From positions 7,501 to 71,500 of the forward strand of contig JAWQEG010003788.1 of assembly GCA_033782935.1 (NCBI GenBank): a DNA stretch of 64,000 nt, written 5' to 3'. The translations under genes and the position numbers were made by a program. The notes beneath the pieces were generated by a model. The model was not told the origin of the DNA, made no database searches, and saw only the letters and a list, made by a program, of their open reading frames with translations. This document shows, piece by piece, positions 45,602-56,857 of this stretch. Positions within the stretch are counted from its first letter, which is position 1; each line of letters opens with the position of its first letter. The DNA is from Petrolisthes cinctipes. Taxonomy: Eukaryota > Arthropoda > Malacostraca > Decapoda > Porcellanidae.

Positions 45602-48284
45602 TCAGTGTGTGTAGCCCGGGGCAACAAGTACAGTATCTGTAATGGTCCTCTGAGCAGTGTAGGTGGTCCTAGAGGTGTGGATGGTAGACACCACCAAGGT
45701 AGAAGTCACCACAACACTGTAAACCAAAGTAAATGTAAACATTAACTTCGAAATACTTTCGTGTAATTTTAAAATTGGACACCATTTTAAAAGAATTCTA
45801 GTTTAGTAAAAGATAAATTAAGCTATAATTTCTATAACTACTTATTCAAAGTTAAATTACATTCCTAAGCGTCAGCTATCTAATGGCTTTTATGTCATGT
45901 ACTGTATGCAACTCACCTAGTTCAAAATTACTTACGTTTCAGTGGCAGTGGTGGTAAATACACTGTGCTGGATAACGTAGGCAGAGTGTGTGAGAGTGAC
46001 GTGAGTGACAGACAATGCAGTCACAAGGGAGAAGTCAGTCTTCACCTCAGTGATGGTGACTCTGGCGGGCCTCAATACCACCGAAGTCTGTAGCGCTACA
46101 AGGTTGTCCACAGCAGTCACCACCACCTGAACCAATCAATGATTAAGGATTTACTAAATACAATAGATTATAATAAGAGATAATGACAAGTTGCTGGAGG
46201 ATTTTACTACAAGGAAATCCTGAAGCTCATATGGGAATCTCAAACATACTGCCAAACTCACTAGTCTTTGAAGATATTCTACAATATTTTGTTAGTTCGC
46301 AGATTGGAATATACGAGCTCGACCACCCCTACATCCAGACTAATCCACTTATATTAGGTCAAGACAATATAAGGTCAAGACAATATATTGTAACTAACTA
46401 AAAGAGAAAAGTGCCAGATCTCACCCGTCTAGTCCTAGCAGTATTGGTCGTAACTTGTATGTTTGTGACAGTGACAGGTATGCTGTTGAAAGCCACATCT
46501 GTGAGTGTGACAAACTGGTCGACTGTGGAGGTGACAGTAACAGACACTGGCTCTCCCACTCCTCTCACCCGTGTCACACTCTCCACTGGAGTCACCACAC
46601 CCACCACACCAACACCACTACCGACGGGACTGACGAAGGTGGGATTAGAAACTCCGCTGGTGACAAATTGTCCACCAAAACCTCCAGCCGTAACAAAGTC
46701 TCCACCACTGACCACATTTCCTCCAGTCTGGCTGAAAAACTGTTCACCGGTACCAAATACTCTACCTGTGTTGCCCACTCCCTGTCCAGTGGTACCAAAA
46801 ACACCACTACCTATTGTACCTACTCCCTGTCCAGTGGTACCAAACACGCCACTACCTGTGTTGACCACTCCCTGCCCACTGGTACCAAAAACACCATTAC
46901 CTATTGTACCTACTCCCTGTCCAGTGGTACCAAACACACCATTACCTATTGTACCTACTCCCTGTCCAGTGGTACCAAACACACCACTACCTATTGTACC
47001 TACTCCCTGTCCAGTGGTACCAAACACACCACTACCAGGGTTTCCCACTACTTGTCCAACAACGAACACTCCATCTGTGTTGCCCACTCCCTGTTGGCCA
47101 CTAGTGAACACACCACTACCTGTGCTGCCCACTCCCTGTCCACCAGCAACGAATACACCACCCACTCCCTGTCCAGTAGTACCAAATACATTACTTCCTG
47201 TGCTGCCCACTCCTTGTCCACTGGTGACAAACACACCACTACCTGTGCTGCCAACTCCCTGTCCAGTGGTACCGAACACACTACCCACTCCCTGTCCAGT
47301 GGGAACAAACACACTTCTTCCACCACCTACGTTCCCCACTACCTGTCCATTACCACTTACAACCCTCCCTCCAAAGTCATCCGAGCCGAAACCTTGCTGG
47401 ACTGAAAAACCAGACACAAGTGTGCCACTGCCATCCTGAGGGTCGAAATCAGCAGGAACGAACCCTCCAACACTGTTCCCACCATCGCTAACCACAAACG
47501 AACCATCACCACCTGATAAAGGAGAGTCAGGTGACACAGTGATGACAGGGCCAGAGCCAGCAGCCTGGTCAGCAGAAACTACACCAAGGATGGGTTGTGA
47601 AGGGACGGCGAATCCTGAACCTGATGTGCGGACGTCGAAATCCGGGGAAGGTGAACCACTGACATCACCATAACGAAACTGGGAAAAAAATTTATTCAAT
47701 AAAAAGTCAAATTTTGAAACCATTTGAAAAATCATGCAATATTGAATAAGCCATAGTTTACTATAATTAGTTAAAGTATTAAATCCCAAATACCCAGCTC
47801 TGCTCACCAGCTGTTGTGCACAGGAGAAACCCACAGCCAACCACGCAACCAATAGAACACTCCAGTATGCCTCCTGAAAAGGGAAATATTATATTAATTA
47901 TGGAAATTAATTTAAAAGAGGTAGAACTGAACCAGTTCGAGATTGCCAAATAATCTAAAATTTTATTTTAAAGTCAAATGCTTAGTGCATAAAGTTCCTG
48001 GAATGTAAAGGTTTAATAAAAGTCATTAAATATCACGAAAATACGGTTTTAGATTTAACTAGTGATAATTATGATTTGAAGAACACCGTACTACATGGAA
48101 TCATTTTTTTTTTCTAGGAAATTCTCTAATAACAGAGATAAATACCCAGTAAATAACATTATCTGTGCAGGTGAAACTAAAGTAAAAATTCCCAACATTT
48201 CCTCAAAAGTCGGTCAAGATAAAAAATATTTCAAATACAAATGAAAATCAACTGTCAACCACTACATTGACTAAAACTTACCAT
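45602..48284 (-). CDS. Gene B-prime: secreted Gly-rich repeat protein, about 542 aa
   Basis: Exons on the minus strand: ATG alone at 48284-48282 before GTAAGT, signal-peptide exon 47873-47808, large exon 47678-46425, then 46126-45936 and 45716-45602 (TGA). Phases match gene B. Exon 2 gives a hydrophobic leader ending FSCAQQL, more typical than that of gene B and quite different from it in sequence. The large exon has thirteen copies of the 15-residue unit against twelve in B, and lacks one Ser near the last unit. The C-terminal exons translate identically to gene B. No cysteine in the mature part. Both B and B-prime look intact, so two almost identical proteins with different leaders may be made. 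Function unknown. Confidence 0.8.
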
Positions 48285-48345
48285 GATGTAGAACGACAAA
48301 GAAATCCTAAGTAGTTGATGTGTTAAGCAGAAGGAGTGGACTGAC
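48282..48345 (-). promoter_or_regulatory. Initiator and cap exon of gene B-prime
   Basis: Minus-strand CGTCAGTCCACTCC (plus 48336-48348) contains TCAGTC about 62 nt upstream of the ATG/GTAAGT boundary. No TATA box is seen. The arrangement matches genes B and C. Confidence 0.45.
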
Positions 48346-48690
48346 GAGATGTGAGAAGCAGGAGGTACGACAACACCTCCCCTTCCTTCCCCCGAACCAT
48401 TCTACCACTCCCCCACCCACTCTCCTCCATTCTCTCTCACCTACCCTCCCCCCTTCCGTCCCTCGTCCCGGTCTACACCTCCCATACCTACCCCTCCATA
48501 CCATTCCCCTCTCCCACCCAATTTCTTCCCTAGTTCCCACCCACCCAACCACCCCAGTTTCCGGCCCCCCTTTCCTCCTTCCTCCCAGCCAGTCTTTTAC
48601 ACCTCCCATACCCAGAGCCCATTCCTACCTTCCCATACCATTCCCGTCTCTAAATCACCAACAAAACAAAAAAGAATCTCCTCTTAAACG
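48346..48690. other. C-rich intergenic stretch
   Basis: CCCACC/CCTCC-rich DNA (48385-48640) with several open frames due to composition. No gene. Confidence 0.5.
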
Positions 48691-48695
48691 TCATG

Positions 48696-48832
48696 TACAG
48701 TCACGAGCACTAATGTATATCCAGGTGTAATTCGAATTCCTGGAGACAGTATATAAATGCACAATAAGATCTCCATTGGAATTAGTTCGTTGGTGAATTG
48801 GACTGTTTAAAGGTTCTGTGCTCATGACTGTA
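48696..48832. mobile_element. Mariner-like short element, 133 bp
   Basis: TA at 48696-48697 and 48831-48832 flank ends CAGTCACGAGCACTAATG and, inverted, CAGTCATGAGCACAGAAC. It includes TATCCAGGTGTAATTCGAAT, shared with the copy at 9471. No transposase. Confidence 0.78.
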
Positions 48833-49013
48833 TGTGCTATAGAACCCGACACTGCTAATTATAACCTCGTTTGTCAAAAAGAAGGATAATAGTCCACTGC
48901 TTCGAAATTATCCTGAAACAATGAACACTATGGTGAGGTCAGAAATACGAACAAGCCTGAACTCTGAGGTGACTTTTGTTATATGAATACGGTGACAGGT
49001 AAACGGATTGATA

Positions 49014-49188
49014 TTAAGGGGCCCTGTGATGTAGTAAAAATAAATTGGAGATAGATAAATGAGTCCTTCAAATATATATTGCCACGAAACACTCACACCT
49101 ACAGTATATGAAAGGAGCTTGTTTCGTGGCATATAGTCAGGAGGAATCTGCAGCCTCCAATTTTCATACACGATCACAGGGTCCTTAA
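49014..49188. mobile_element. TTAA-flanked hairpin element, family 2 (copy 3)
   Basis: Starts TTAAGGGGCCCTGTGATGTA and ends CGATCACAGGGTCCTTAA. Internal GCCACGAAACACTC and GCTTGTTTCGTGGCAT inverted blocks and AGGAGGAATC as in the other copies. Confidence 0.75.
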
Positions 49189-49321
49189 TACCAGACTCGT
49201 GTGATGTGACAAACCTTATAATAATATATGGTGTTGGAAGGGTGAGGTGAAGGACATTAACAAGCTGAGGCATACTTTAATTAAGGGGCCCCCAAAGAAG
49301 TGTTAAGGAAAGGTTATATTT

Positions 49322-49462
49322 GGTTGGTGAATTGGAAGGCTTGTTATTCCTCCAAACTATACCATGAAACCAATTCCCTTTTAGTACTGTACCATTGATG
49401 GCGTCTGTTTTCTGGCATAGTTTGGTTGAATCAGTAGCCATCCAATGTACAGTACCTACAAA
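49322..49462. mobile_element. GGAGGAATC hairpin element, family 1
   Basis: Left end GGTGAATTGGAAGGCTTGTT then ATTCCTCCAAACTATACC. Right end TTTTCTGGCATAGTTTGG then TTGAATCAGTAGCCATCC. Confidence 0.62.
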
Positions 49463-49734
49463 AGAACCTCCCCTTAACCACTGACATAAGTACTCCACTC
49501 TTGCCAACTTCATTAACAATATTTGCCCGAGGGAGGCAGGCCTACTTTTGCTACCATGGAAAGGGCAATTACTATTTCCCTTAACTGATTATTAATTTAT
49601 AGATATTTTATTAACTATTTAGGCTAACGCCAGTCAATTTCATTTGTCTGAGTCCATGTTTATAAGCATTGTTTGGAGACGTTCGTAAACTCCAGTTCTA
49701 CAGACAATATAATCAGAGAGCCGTTTGATTCATT

Positions 49735-49930
49735 GATTGATATTAGGCGCCGCAACAGGGAGGTCATATAACGCCAGAAGAAGGTGACAGAGAGGTGAGA
49801 CAGACAGCAAGCAGGAAAGTAATAGAAAAAAAAGGACAGTTGATGAACTGAAAGGGAGTGGCTGGGGCCAAAGGGGCGTCAAAACCCTTAAAGTATTATC
49901 CTCATCACTACAGGCAATACCATCCCTACG
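49735..49930 (-). mobile_element. SINE-like repeat, reverse copy
   Basis: ATTGATTGATATTAGGCGCC, GAGGTCATATAACGCCAG, GGACAGTTGATGAACTGA and GGGAGTGGCTGGGGCCAAAG in the family order. A second small piece (GGCGCTATATGACCTCGCTG) lies at 49994-50030 on the plus strand. Confidence 0.65.
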
Positions 49931-50039
49931 AGGTTAAAGAACACAGGTTTATATAATTCCATGTTACCTGCCCCGTAGGGGGTTATTGCCTTCTGGCGCT
50001 ATATGACCTCGCTGTTGCGGAGGCTATTATTATTCAATC

Positions 50040-50385
50040 GTTACTCGTTGCCTGTGTACTGTACGAAGTTTCTGGATGTGGTATGCGCATGTGCAGATTC
50101 ACTTGATTCTCTGACAGGGGATGGAGGGGGGGGGAGAGGAGGGGGTATGTTTGTATGTATTGAGGGAGGATTGGAGAGGGAAGGGCGAATAGAGAAGGCG
50201 TTGGGGGTCATGGAGGGCTGTTGGAAGGGGTGTGGGTGGGTGTTGATGGAATGGAGGAGTGGGTGTGAAAGGCATGGGGGAGGTATAACAGAGTGGCAGC
50301 TTAGTTGGGGTTAAAGAAAGGACCGAGTGGAGGGGGTTGGGGGGGCTGAAGGAAGGTGAGGAGGGAAGTGGAGACAGAGGTCATG
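50040..50385. other. G-rich upstream region of gene C
   Basis: GGGAGG-rich DNA from 50118 to 50370 with no gene. It lies directly before the probable start site of gene C. Confidence 0.5.
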
Positions 50386-50441
50386 TCAGTCATCAACAGC
50401 TCTCCGTTCACTCCACAACAACTCATCTTCTTCTCATCAAG
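50386..50441 (+). promoter_or_regulatory. Initiator and noncoding cap exon of gene C
   Basis: TCAGTC at 50386 fits the arthropod initiator. The exon ends CTTCTCATCAAG before GTATTGG at 50442. The next exon starts with ATG right after TTTTTCAG, so this exon would be untranslated. Confidence 0.5.
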
Positions 50442-51006
50442 GTATTGGGGCGTGTTAAGGTGTTAGGTTAATATTGGTTATGGTGGAGGTGTGTCTCGTT
50501 AACTTTGAAATTAGTTTAAGTTTTGAGTTCAGTAACTTTGTTTTGAACTTTTCTCTGTTGGATTATCTTCAGAATTTTATTTTATAACTTTCACGTTCTT
50601 GTATCTTTAATCTTGATTTGAAATTGTGGAGTGGTAATTACAGACGTATGGAAGTTTGACACTCCCGCTGCATGTAGATCTGAAGAGTTGCAAACTGTTT
50701 TTAATGGAAGTCTGCTCGTGTCCATATGTAATCTGTATCGTGAAGGTTTAAATCCTTAATTAAACTTGAAGTTTTTGAGCTTCGATCTAAAAACCAACGA
50801 GCTCTGATTCTTTTTTCCCAGTAAAACTGAATTGTAATTCTCCGATCTGCAATCTGATTTGGATTGGTGTTACCGTTTTCCTAAAACCAGTTCTTCACAA
50901 CGCTTAACCTATCTGTAGCCCTGATTTTGACTTCTTACCAACGAAACCGCCTGAACTTAAGATTGTGTACATATTCTCCCATTGAAATAATTGAACACTT
51001 TTTCAG

Positions 51007-52907
51007 ATGGCTGCTGTTAAGTGCTTACTTCTCGTCGTTCTCCTAGTGGTGGAATCTATAGCTGCAGAGGTGAGTAGTGCTGCATATAATCTAGTTCTAT
51101 ATATCGTGAGCCCGAAAGTATCTGATCAGGTAATGCAGTTTAATTGTATATTCGTTCTACCAAATTAATCTATCATCGCCCTTCTCTATAGTGTGTTAAC
51201 AAAGTTTAAATTTCCACAGCGTTCGTATGGCTCCAGGGCAGGTAGCAGAGGATCAAGTACAGGTAGCAGAGGATCAAGTACAGGTGCATTCCAGGGTTCT
51301 GGAACGGGATCAGACTCCGTTGGATTCCAGGGTTCTGGTACTGGAACAGGATCTGGCGACTTTGTTGGATTCCAGGGTTCTGGTACTGGATCTGGATCTG
51401 GTGACTTTGTAGGATTCCAGGGTTCTGGTACTGGAACGGGATCTGATGACTTTGTTGGATCCTTGAACGGTGGAGTAGCAACGGGGAGTGGCCTGAGTGG
51501 CTCAACTGTTTCTTCAACATCTACTACCCAGGGTGTTGGGTCTTTTGGTGAAGGTGGTAGTGGCTCCTTTGTTACACTTGGTGGCACTGGCACTCAAACT
51601 GGCTCTGGTCCAGACTTTGGAACACCAACTGGCTTTGGTACTCAAACTGGCTCTAGCTCCGGTTCTGGCTCAACTGGTTCTTCCGCTACGTTTGGTGGCA
51701 GTGGCTCGCAAACTGGCTCCAATACCTTTCAGTTCGTGCCTGGTTCCAGCGGTAACTTCCAGACCGGTACAGGACAGGTGGTTGGGGCCCAAGTTGGAGG
51801 ACCCGTTGTAGTGACTACTGTAGGTGTCGACACAGGAGCCACAGTGAGCAGGGTATTCCAAGGCGTGACTCCTACAGTGACACAAACTCTGACTGTGGAT
51901 CGGTTCGTGACCCTGACTGATGTGGTCTTCCAAAGTGTTCCAGTCACTCTCACTACGATGCTCGTCCGGACAGTCGTGGCAACTACTGCAGTGGTATGTA
52001 AACACTTTTTTTTCCCCAAGATCTTTTCTTTAGGGGAAAATGGGTTTTATCTTCAATGGTACCATTTTGTGTACGTGGTAACCAGGGCAATGGCTCTCCA
52101 ACTATGGCAGGTAAGACTACTATACCTGAAATTCAATGTTTCAGTTTAGGAAGTAATCTTAGTTAAATTTTTACCTACACTTAATCTAAATTTTAAATGT
52201 CTTTAACATTTAGCTCTTACAGATTTGCATCTCAAAGAAACTTTTACAATTTGAAATTGGCCATTGTAAATTGCGGAACGTTACTATGATTCTTTTTCAG
52301 ATGCGTTTAGTGTCCAATTCCAGTTACTTTGAAAAATGTAAAGGTCGTGTATTTAAACCTGTCCCTTCCTCGCATAGGTTCATACCACTCCTGTGAACGA
52401 CGTGGTGGCGCTGCAGACTACAGTAGTGACGAGGCCCAGCACGGCAACGATCACCGAGATAAAGACAAACTATGCCTTGGTGACTGCAGTGTCTATTGAG
52501 CACTTTACAATCACCCATCAAAGCCACTTCATCAGACACAGCACCTACACGACAACGGCTGTACAGGCGTTAGTATCTTTGGTTTGTTCACTTTCAATAA
52601 AGGATTAAGTATTTCCTGAATTTATCTAAATGCTGAAGAGCACTTGTCTAGACGCTGTTGGGATTGTTCCTAAAACATCCCTATCCTTTTATATGAAAAG
52701 TAACCCTAAACAAAATCCTTAACTGTTTACATTATTAGACTTAACAAACAGAACTCTTAAGAACCTTTCTCTTCCTTCAGCGTGACTCTGACCTCTACCC
52801 TGATACACACTACCATCCTAACGACGAGGTTTGTCAGCACCAGAGTACACACCATCACTGATACTGTCCTAGTCTCGGCAGTTCATACTACACGCCAATA
52901 TTATTAG
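51007..52907 (+). CDS. Gene C: secreted Gly/Ser/Thr-rich repeat protein, about 384 aa
   Basis: Coding exons 51007-51069, 51220-51993, 52378-52568 and 52781-52907 (TAG). Exon 1 is a textbook signal peptide (MAAVKCLLLVVLLVVESIAA). The large exon has repeats of 15 residues close to GFQGSGTGTGSGDFV (about 51292-51460), then a looser Gly/Ser/Thr/Gln region. A conserved TLTVDRFVTLTDVVFQS block then matches gene B. The 191-nt fourth exon has the same length and phase as in B and B-prime, and the end keeps HTITDTVLVS. No cysteine in the mature protein. AATAAA at about 53030 is a likely poly(A) signal. Clear paralogue of B; function unknown, extracellular structural role inferred. Confidence 0.85.
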
Positions 52908-53834
52908 CAATATAGGAAGTCTTCGAGATCTTCGTTTTTAAAGTGAAGAAAATTGTACCCATATTGAGTATCCATATTGAGTGTTATTGATCATTCTATA
53001 ATAATAATGATGATAATAATAATAATAATAATAAAAGAATATCTAATTTAAAAGATTTTTCTTCCCTTCAAGTGGTGTAAAAAAAAAAAAACTTGCTGGC
53101 TCTACAGTATATATATATATATAAAAAAAAAAAACTGTTCCATAACTATGTTTAAAAATTTTTTAACAAAATTGTTTCTAAGCCTTGACTTCAAAAAACT
53201 AAAATGTTTGATACAATGTATCAAGATACAATGTATCAAGAATGTCTCTGATGTGATTCATTGCATTTAAACAATTATGACCAACTAGTTTTCTGATCCA
53301 ACGGTGAATAAACACCTAGACGTAATGGTAAACTTTGGTTAAGCTACGTATAATGGTGTAAAATACTTATTAAACTCTATTTATAAATGATCAATTTAAT
53401 TAATTGATGAATTATTGACCATGTTAATAATAGGATGCCATGTAAAGTATTGAACAAGGTGCATTTACTTGTATGTTATTTGTTTCGGACACCTTCATCT
53501 ACGATCACTGCAAGTAGTGGTGATAGTGCGGTGAAAATATTTGGGTTAAGGTGTAGTTATTGTTTCACAGCCCATCCGACTTTGTTTCTATATCGACTCT
53601 GAGTTCGTTTCATTGTTTTGTAATGGTAACTAGTCCCCATTTAATTTTAGCTTTTATCCTACAATGTTAAGACACTGGCTACAGAAAGAGGGCAGGGCTT
53701 AAAGGTCGAGGAAAGGATGTAGTGGCCAAGCAAAGGATGAGACCTCAACCCCATAGAAAATATTTTCCTAGACCCGTCCGTCTCCTACTTTCATCTTGAT
53801 GATAATTGGGGGGAAAAAAAAAAAAAAAAAAAAA
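52908..53834. other. 3-prime flank of gene C and intergenic DNA
   Basis: ATA-rich tract at 52999-53035, A and TA runs near 53080-53135, a perfect direct repeat of GATACAATGTATCAA at 53212-53241, and an A run at 53815-53834. No gene. Confidence 0.5.
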
Positions 53835-54636
53835 TGTTACAGTAAAATCTTCAAAACGGTAAATTTGTAAATTTCCTTGATTTTCCAAAATTTACAAAGT
53901 GACTTGTTTCAATCGGTAAATTTACAAAATTACTAAAATTTGTAGGAAATTTACAAACATACTAATTTCAGGAGCCAGTAATTTTACAAAATTACTTTTT
54001 CATCGATTATGAATTTTTATTGATTTTTTACACAAACGAGCAGAAGCACACATCATCTAAAGTCAAATGATCCAATTTATTCACAAAACAGGATTAAAAA
54101 GAACAAAGGGTGTGTGTGGGGGGGGGGGGGGGGGGGCTTGCACTATGGTAGTGTCAACATACTAGGCTACTTATTTGGACATGTCAGACTGGAGTGACAT
54201 TTGGGGTTACACTTGAGGTCGTTTCTGAAACTAAGAACATTTATTTGTTCCGCATCTCTTTGCCCCACGCACACAGTTACATTTTGTGAAACCTTGCCCA
54301 CCTGATGCTGATTCTGCTATGACGGCGGAACGCAAAGGAATTACTTTGTCAAGACAGATATCCTCATTGTTCAACAGTCTTTGAAGCAGTTTACTGATTC
54401 ATCGATAACTATCTTGAATATTGCTTGGGTTTGCGAAGCAGTATTTTTTTGCAGTTGGTCAAATCTGCGAAGCAGTTCGAAACAGTTTAATGATTCATCG
54501 ATAACGATCAGTAAATTTGTAAATTTCCTACAAATCTTAGTAATTTTGTAAATTTACTGATTGAAAGTCACTGTAAAATTTACTGAAAATTCTAGGAAAT
54601 TTACAAATTTACTGTTTTGAAGATTTTACTGTAACA
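53835..54636. mobile_element. Long-TIR fold-back element, about 800 bp
   Basis: The first 125 bp (TGTTACAGTAAAATCTTCAA, then GTAAATTTGTAAATTTCC) are the imperfect inverse of the last 125 bp, which end GAAGATTTTACTGTAACA. The interior holds a poly-G run (54117-54136) and a repeated TGATTCATCGATAAC (54390 and 54491). It has no coding frame. The superfamily is uncertain. Confidence 0.75.
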
Positions 54637-54853
54637 TATATATTCTCAGAGTCCATGTTATATCTTCATGCAGTGGATCATCTAAGTGCATGTTCATGAT
54701 TGTCTATATACTTATTAAAATACTTATCATAAAACATCTGCTCTCTGCCCTACAAACACCAGCAGTGCCACATACGCAGGAGACTGATGGTAGTGTGTAG
54801 TAACTGTTGGACAGACTCCTTGACGTGATTGTAAAGTCTACCACAGGAAAAAG

Positions 54854-55024
54854 TATACTCGCACCTCAAAATTTGTATCCAGGTCTTGAATTTTCAAATC
54901 ATTTGACATACTGGTGAACAAATAACGCTTGTCATGTTTCATATTTGCTTGAGCTCTCTTAATAATGGATCAGGCTATTCGAAGCAAGCCTGGATACATA
55001 CCGGTATTTTGGATTGTGAGTGTA
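54854..55024. mobile_element. Mariner-like short element, about 167 bp
   Basis: TA-flanked. The left end TATACTCGCACCTCAAAAT then GTATCCAGGTCTTGAATT is the imperfect inverse of the right end, which reads reversed as TACACTCACAATCCAAAATA then GTATCCAGGCTTGCTTCGAA. Same family as 4175 and 9471. Confidence 0.68.
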
Positions 55025-56745
55025 CAGTACATATTTTAACCGTCCAGCTTGTGTATTAACCTGGACCTGGTAACATTGGAACTGCGCATCCAGACGCACA
55101 ATGAAAACGAAACAAGGCTTCTCCCTCCACCTTTACATTTTCTCACCCCCTCCACTCCCATTTTCTCTAACTTCTGTTCTCTCACTCTAATTTTTTCTTA
55201 ATGTCCTACAGTATATAATAACTTAACTTATTCTGCCGTTTTATTGTTCTCATCACATCATTGTGGACCCATATAGTGACAACTGTAAATCCATTCGGTA
55301 ATAAGCTTTGAATAACGAGATATATTACTTATAATAATTATGAAAGTAAGACGATAAAAAAAAATGTTCATAACAAATGTGTTTAACATAATTATATGGA
55401 TGAATAAACAATAAATTGTAGATAATCTTTTTAATTTATGATGATTATAATGATGTAGGCTACAGAGGCAAAGCATATTCACCGACGCCTTTTATTAAAT
55501 CACTTCTCCAGGCTCAGGACAGTGTTATCAGATTTTCTAACCCACATGAAATTCAGGTGTACAATTTTCTTTTTCTGTGGCCGCCATATTGCACAGTGGT
55601 GTTACGAGAAGGAGGGAGAAAAAGAGGGCGTGTGTTAATCTGTGGGCAGTATTTGTGAAGTGACAAGTATACATATATTCATCTTTATGTAAGATATGTA
55701 TTTATATGAAGGAATATATTACCATGATTAAAATATGGAAATGATTACAAAATATACAAAATAATAGGTTTCTGTAGCTTCCCACATTGTTCCACCTTCC
55801 CTCAACGAATCCAACTCAGCCATTCTGACGTTATCTCATTATTGTTTTATTAACTGTAAAATAATATAATTATGATGTTAAAAAATAATATAAAGTAATA
55901 TAACCACAAAAGAAGCCTGAATTACCATCAAATATGCATGATAAATTACTATAACAGCGGAGAGAGAGTGAGTAGGGTAAGTCTTAGCCGGCCTCGCCCA
56001 TACTGCCAGTTTAGAATGGAGTGCATAGAGTCTGTATTAACTGCTCTAATTTATTTGTATTGCAAGCCAAAGATGAGTCCTCAAGTCAATCCCTCTACTG
56101 GTGAGCTGAGTTAATTTCCTCTAAGTTTGGTGGCAATAACTGATTGCATGGCTGCCAGCACGATTTCACTTATCAAAGGAAAACTATCGTAAAAATAAAG
56201 CTGCGGTGTGCATTATGTAGGTTGGTGTACACAACACACTTAGTAACAATGGATAATGTATTTGGCAAGGATACAGATGGCTGCTGAATTAATGAATAAA
56301 ATACCCGTTCGAATCAGCAGCCAACTGAATCCCTCCCTTGACGCACATCCAAGGCCACACCCACTGTTACCAAATGATATGAGCACCCTAATACAATGCT
56401 GGTGGGTGTGGCTGGCCTAGAGTCATTCGTTAGTCCTCAGTGCTATGAAAAAAAAAATAAACTTGTGTATCGAATCTGTTTTAGACAACTTTACGAGAAC
56501 AGAATTATCACAAAGCTCAGTGATATCGAGGGTTAAATCTTACAAGGAACAATAATAGCAACAATAGTAAGCATAGACTTCAATGTTTCAGGCACTTCAT
56601 CACCTTTCTACACTGAACTGTACGATAGCCATTCCCTCAACATCCGGCAACCAGAGAGGAAGAGACTGTCAGGTGGATGGATTGCCAGGGAAGTAGTTGT
56701 GAGCACTCTTGCTAGTGATCCTGCGATTTTTTTAAGTTGTGCAAT
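55025..56745. other. AT-rich intergenic stretch
   Basis: No gene. GTGGCCGCCATATTG near 55578 resembles a YY1-type site. Nothing else recognised. Confidence 0.4.
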
Positions 56746-56746
56746 A

Positions 56747-56857
56747 ATTTTTCATTGTATCCAAACCGGACAGTACATCTTGTGATACGCCCTGTGATTG
56801 TAAGATCTGCTGTTGTCGTTTTTCATTGTATCCAAGCCTTGCATCTTGTGATAACGT
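56747..56857. repeat. Two-copy direct repeat, period about 70 bp
   Basis: TTTTTCATTGTATCCAA and CATCTTGTGATA occur in the same order at 56748-56785 and 56818-56853, separated by unlike sequence. Confidence 0.8.

Larger units (their letters stand above)
43468..47678 (-). repeat. Right arm of large inverted duplication
   Basis: Reverse complement of the left arm, uninterrupted here (4.2 kb). Short frames in the flank such as the one at 45061-45279 translate identically to their mirror at 28849-29067. Differences seen by eye are a few substitutions and small indels (for example TAAAAA versus TAA near intron 4), plus one extra 45-bp unit and one lost codon in the gene. Confidence 0.92.
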
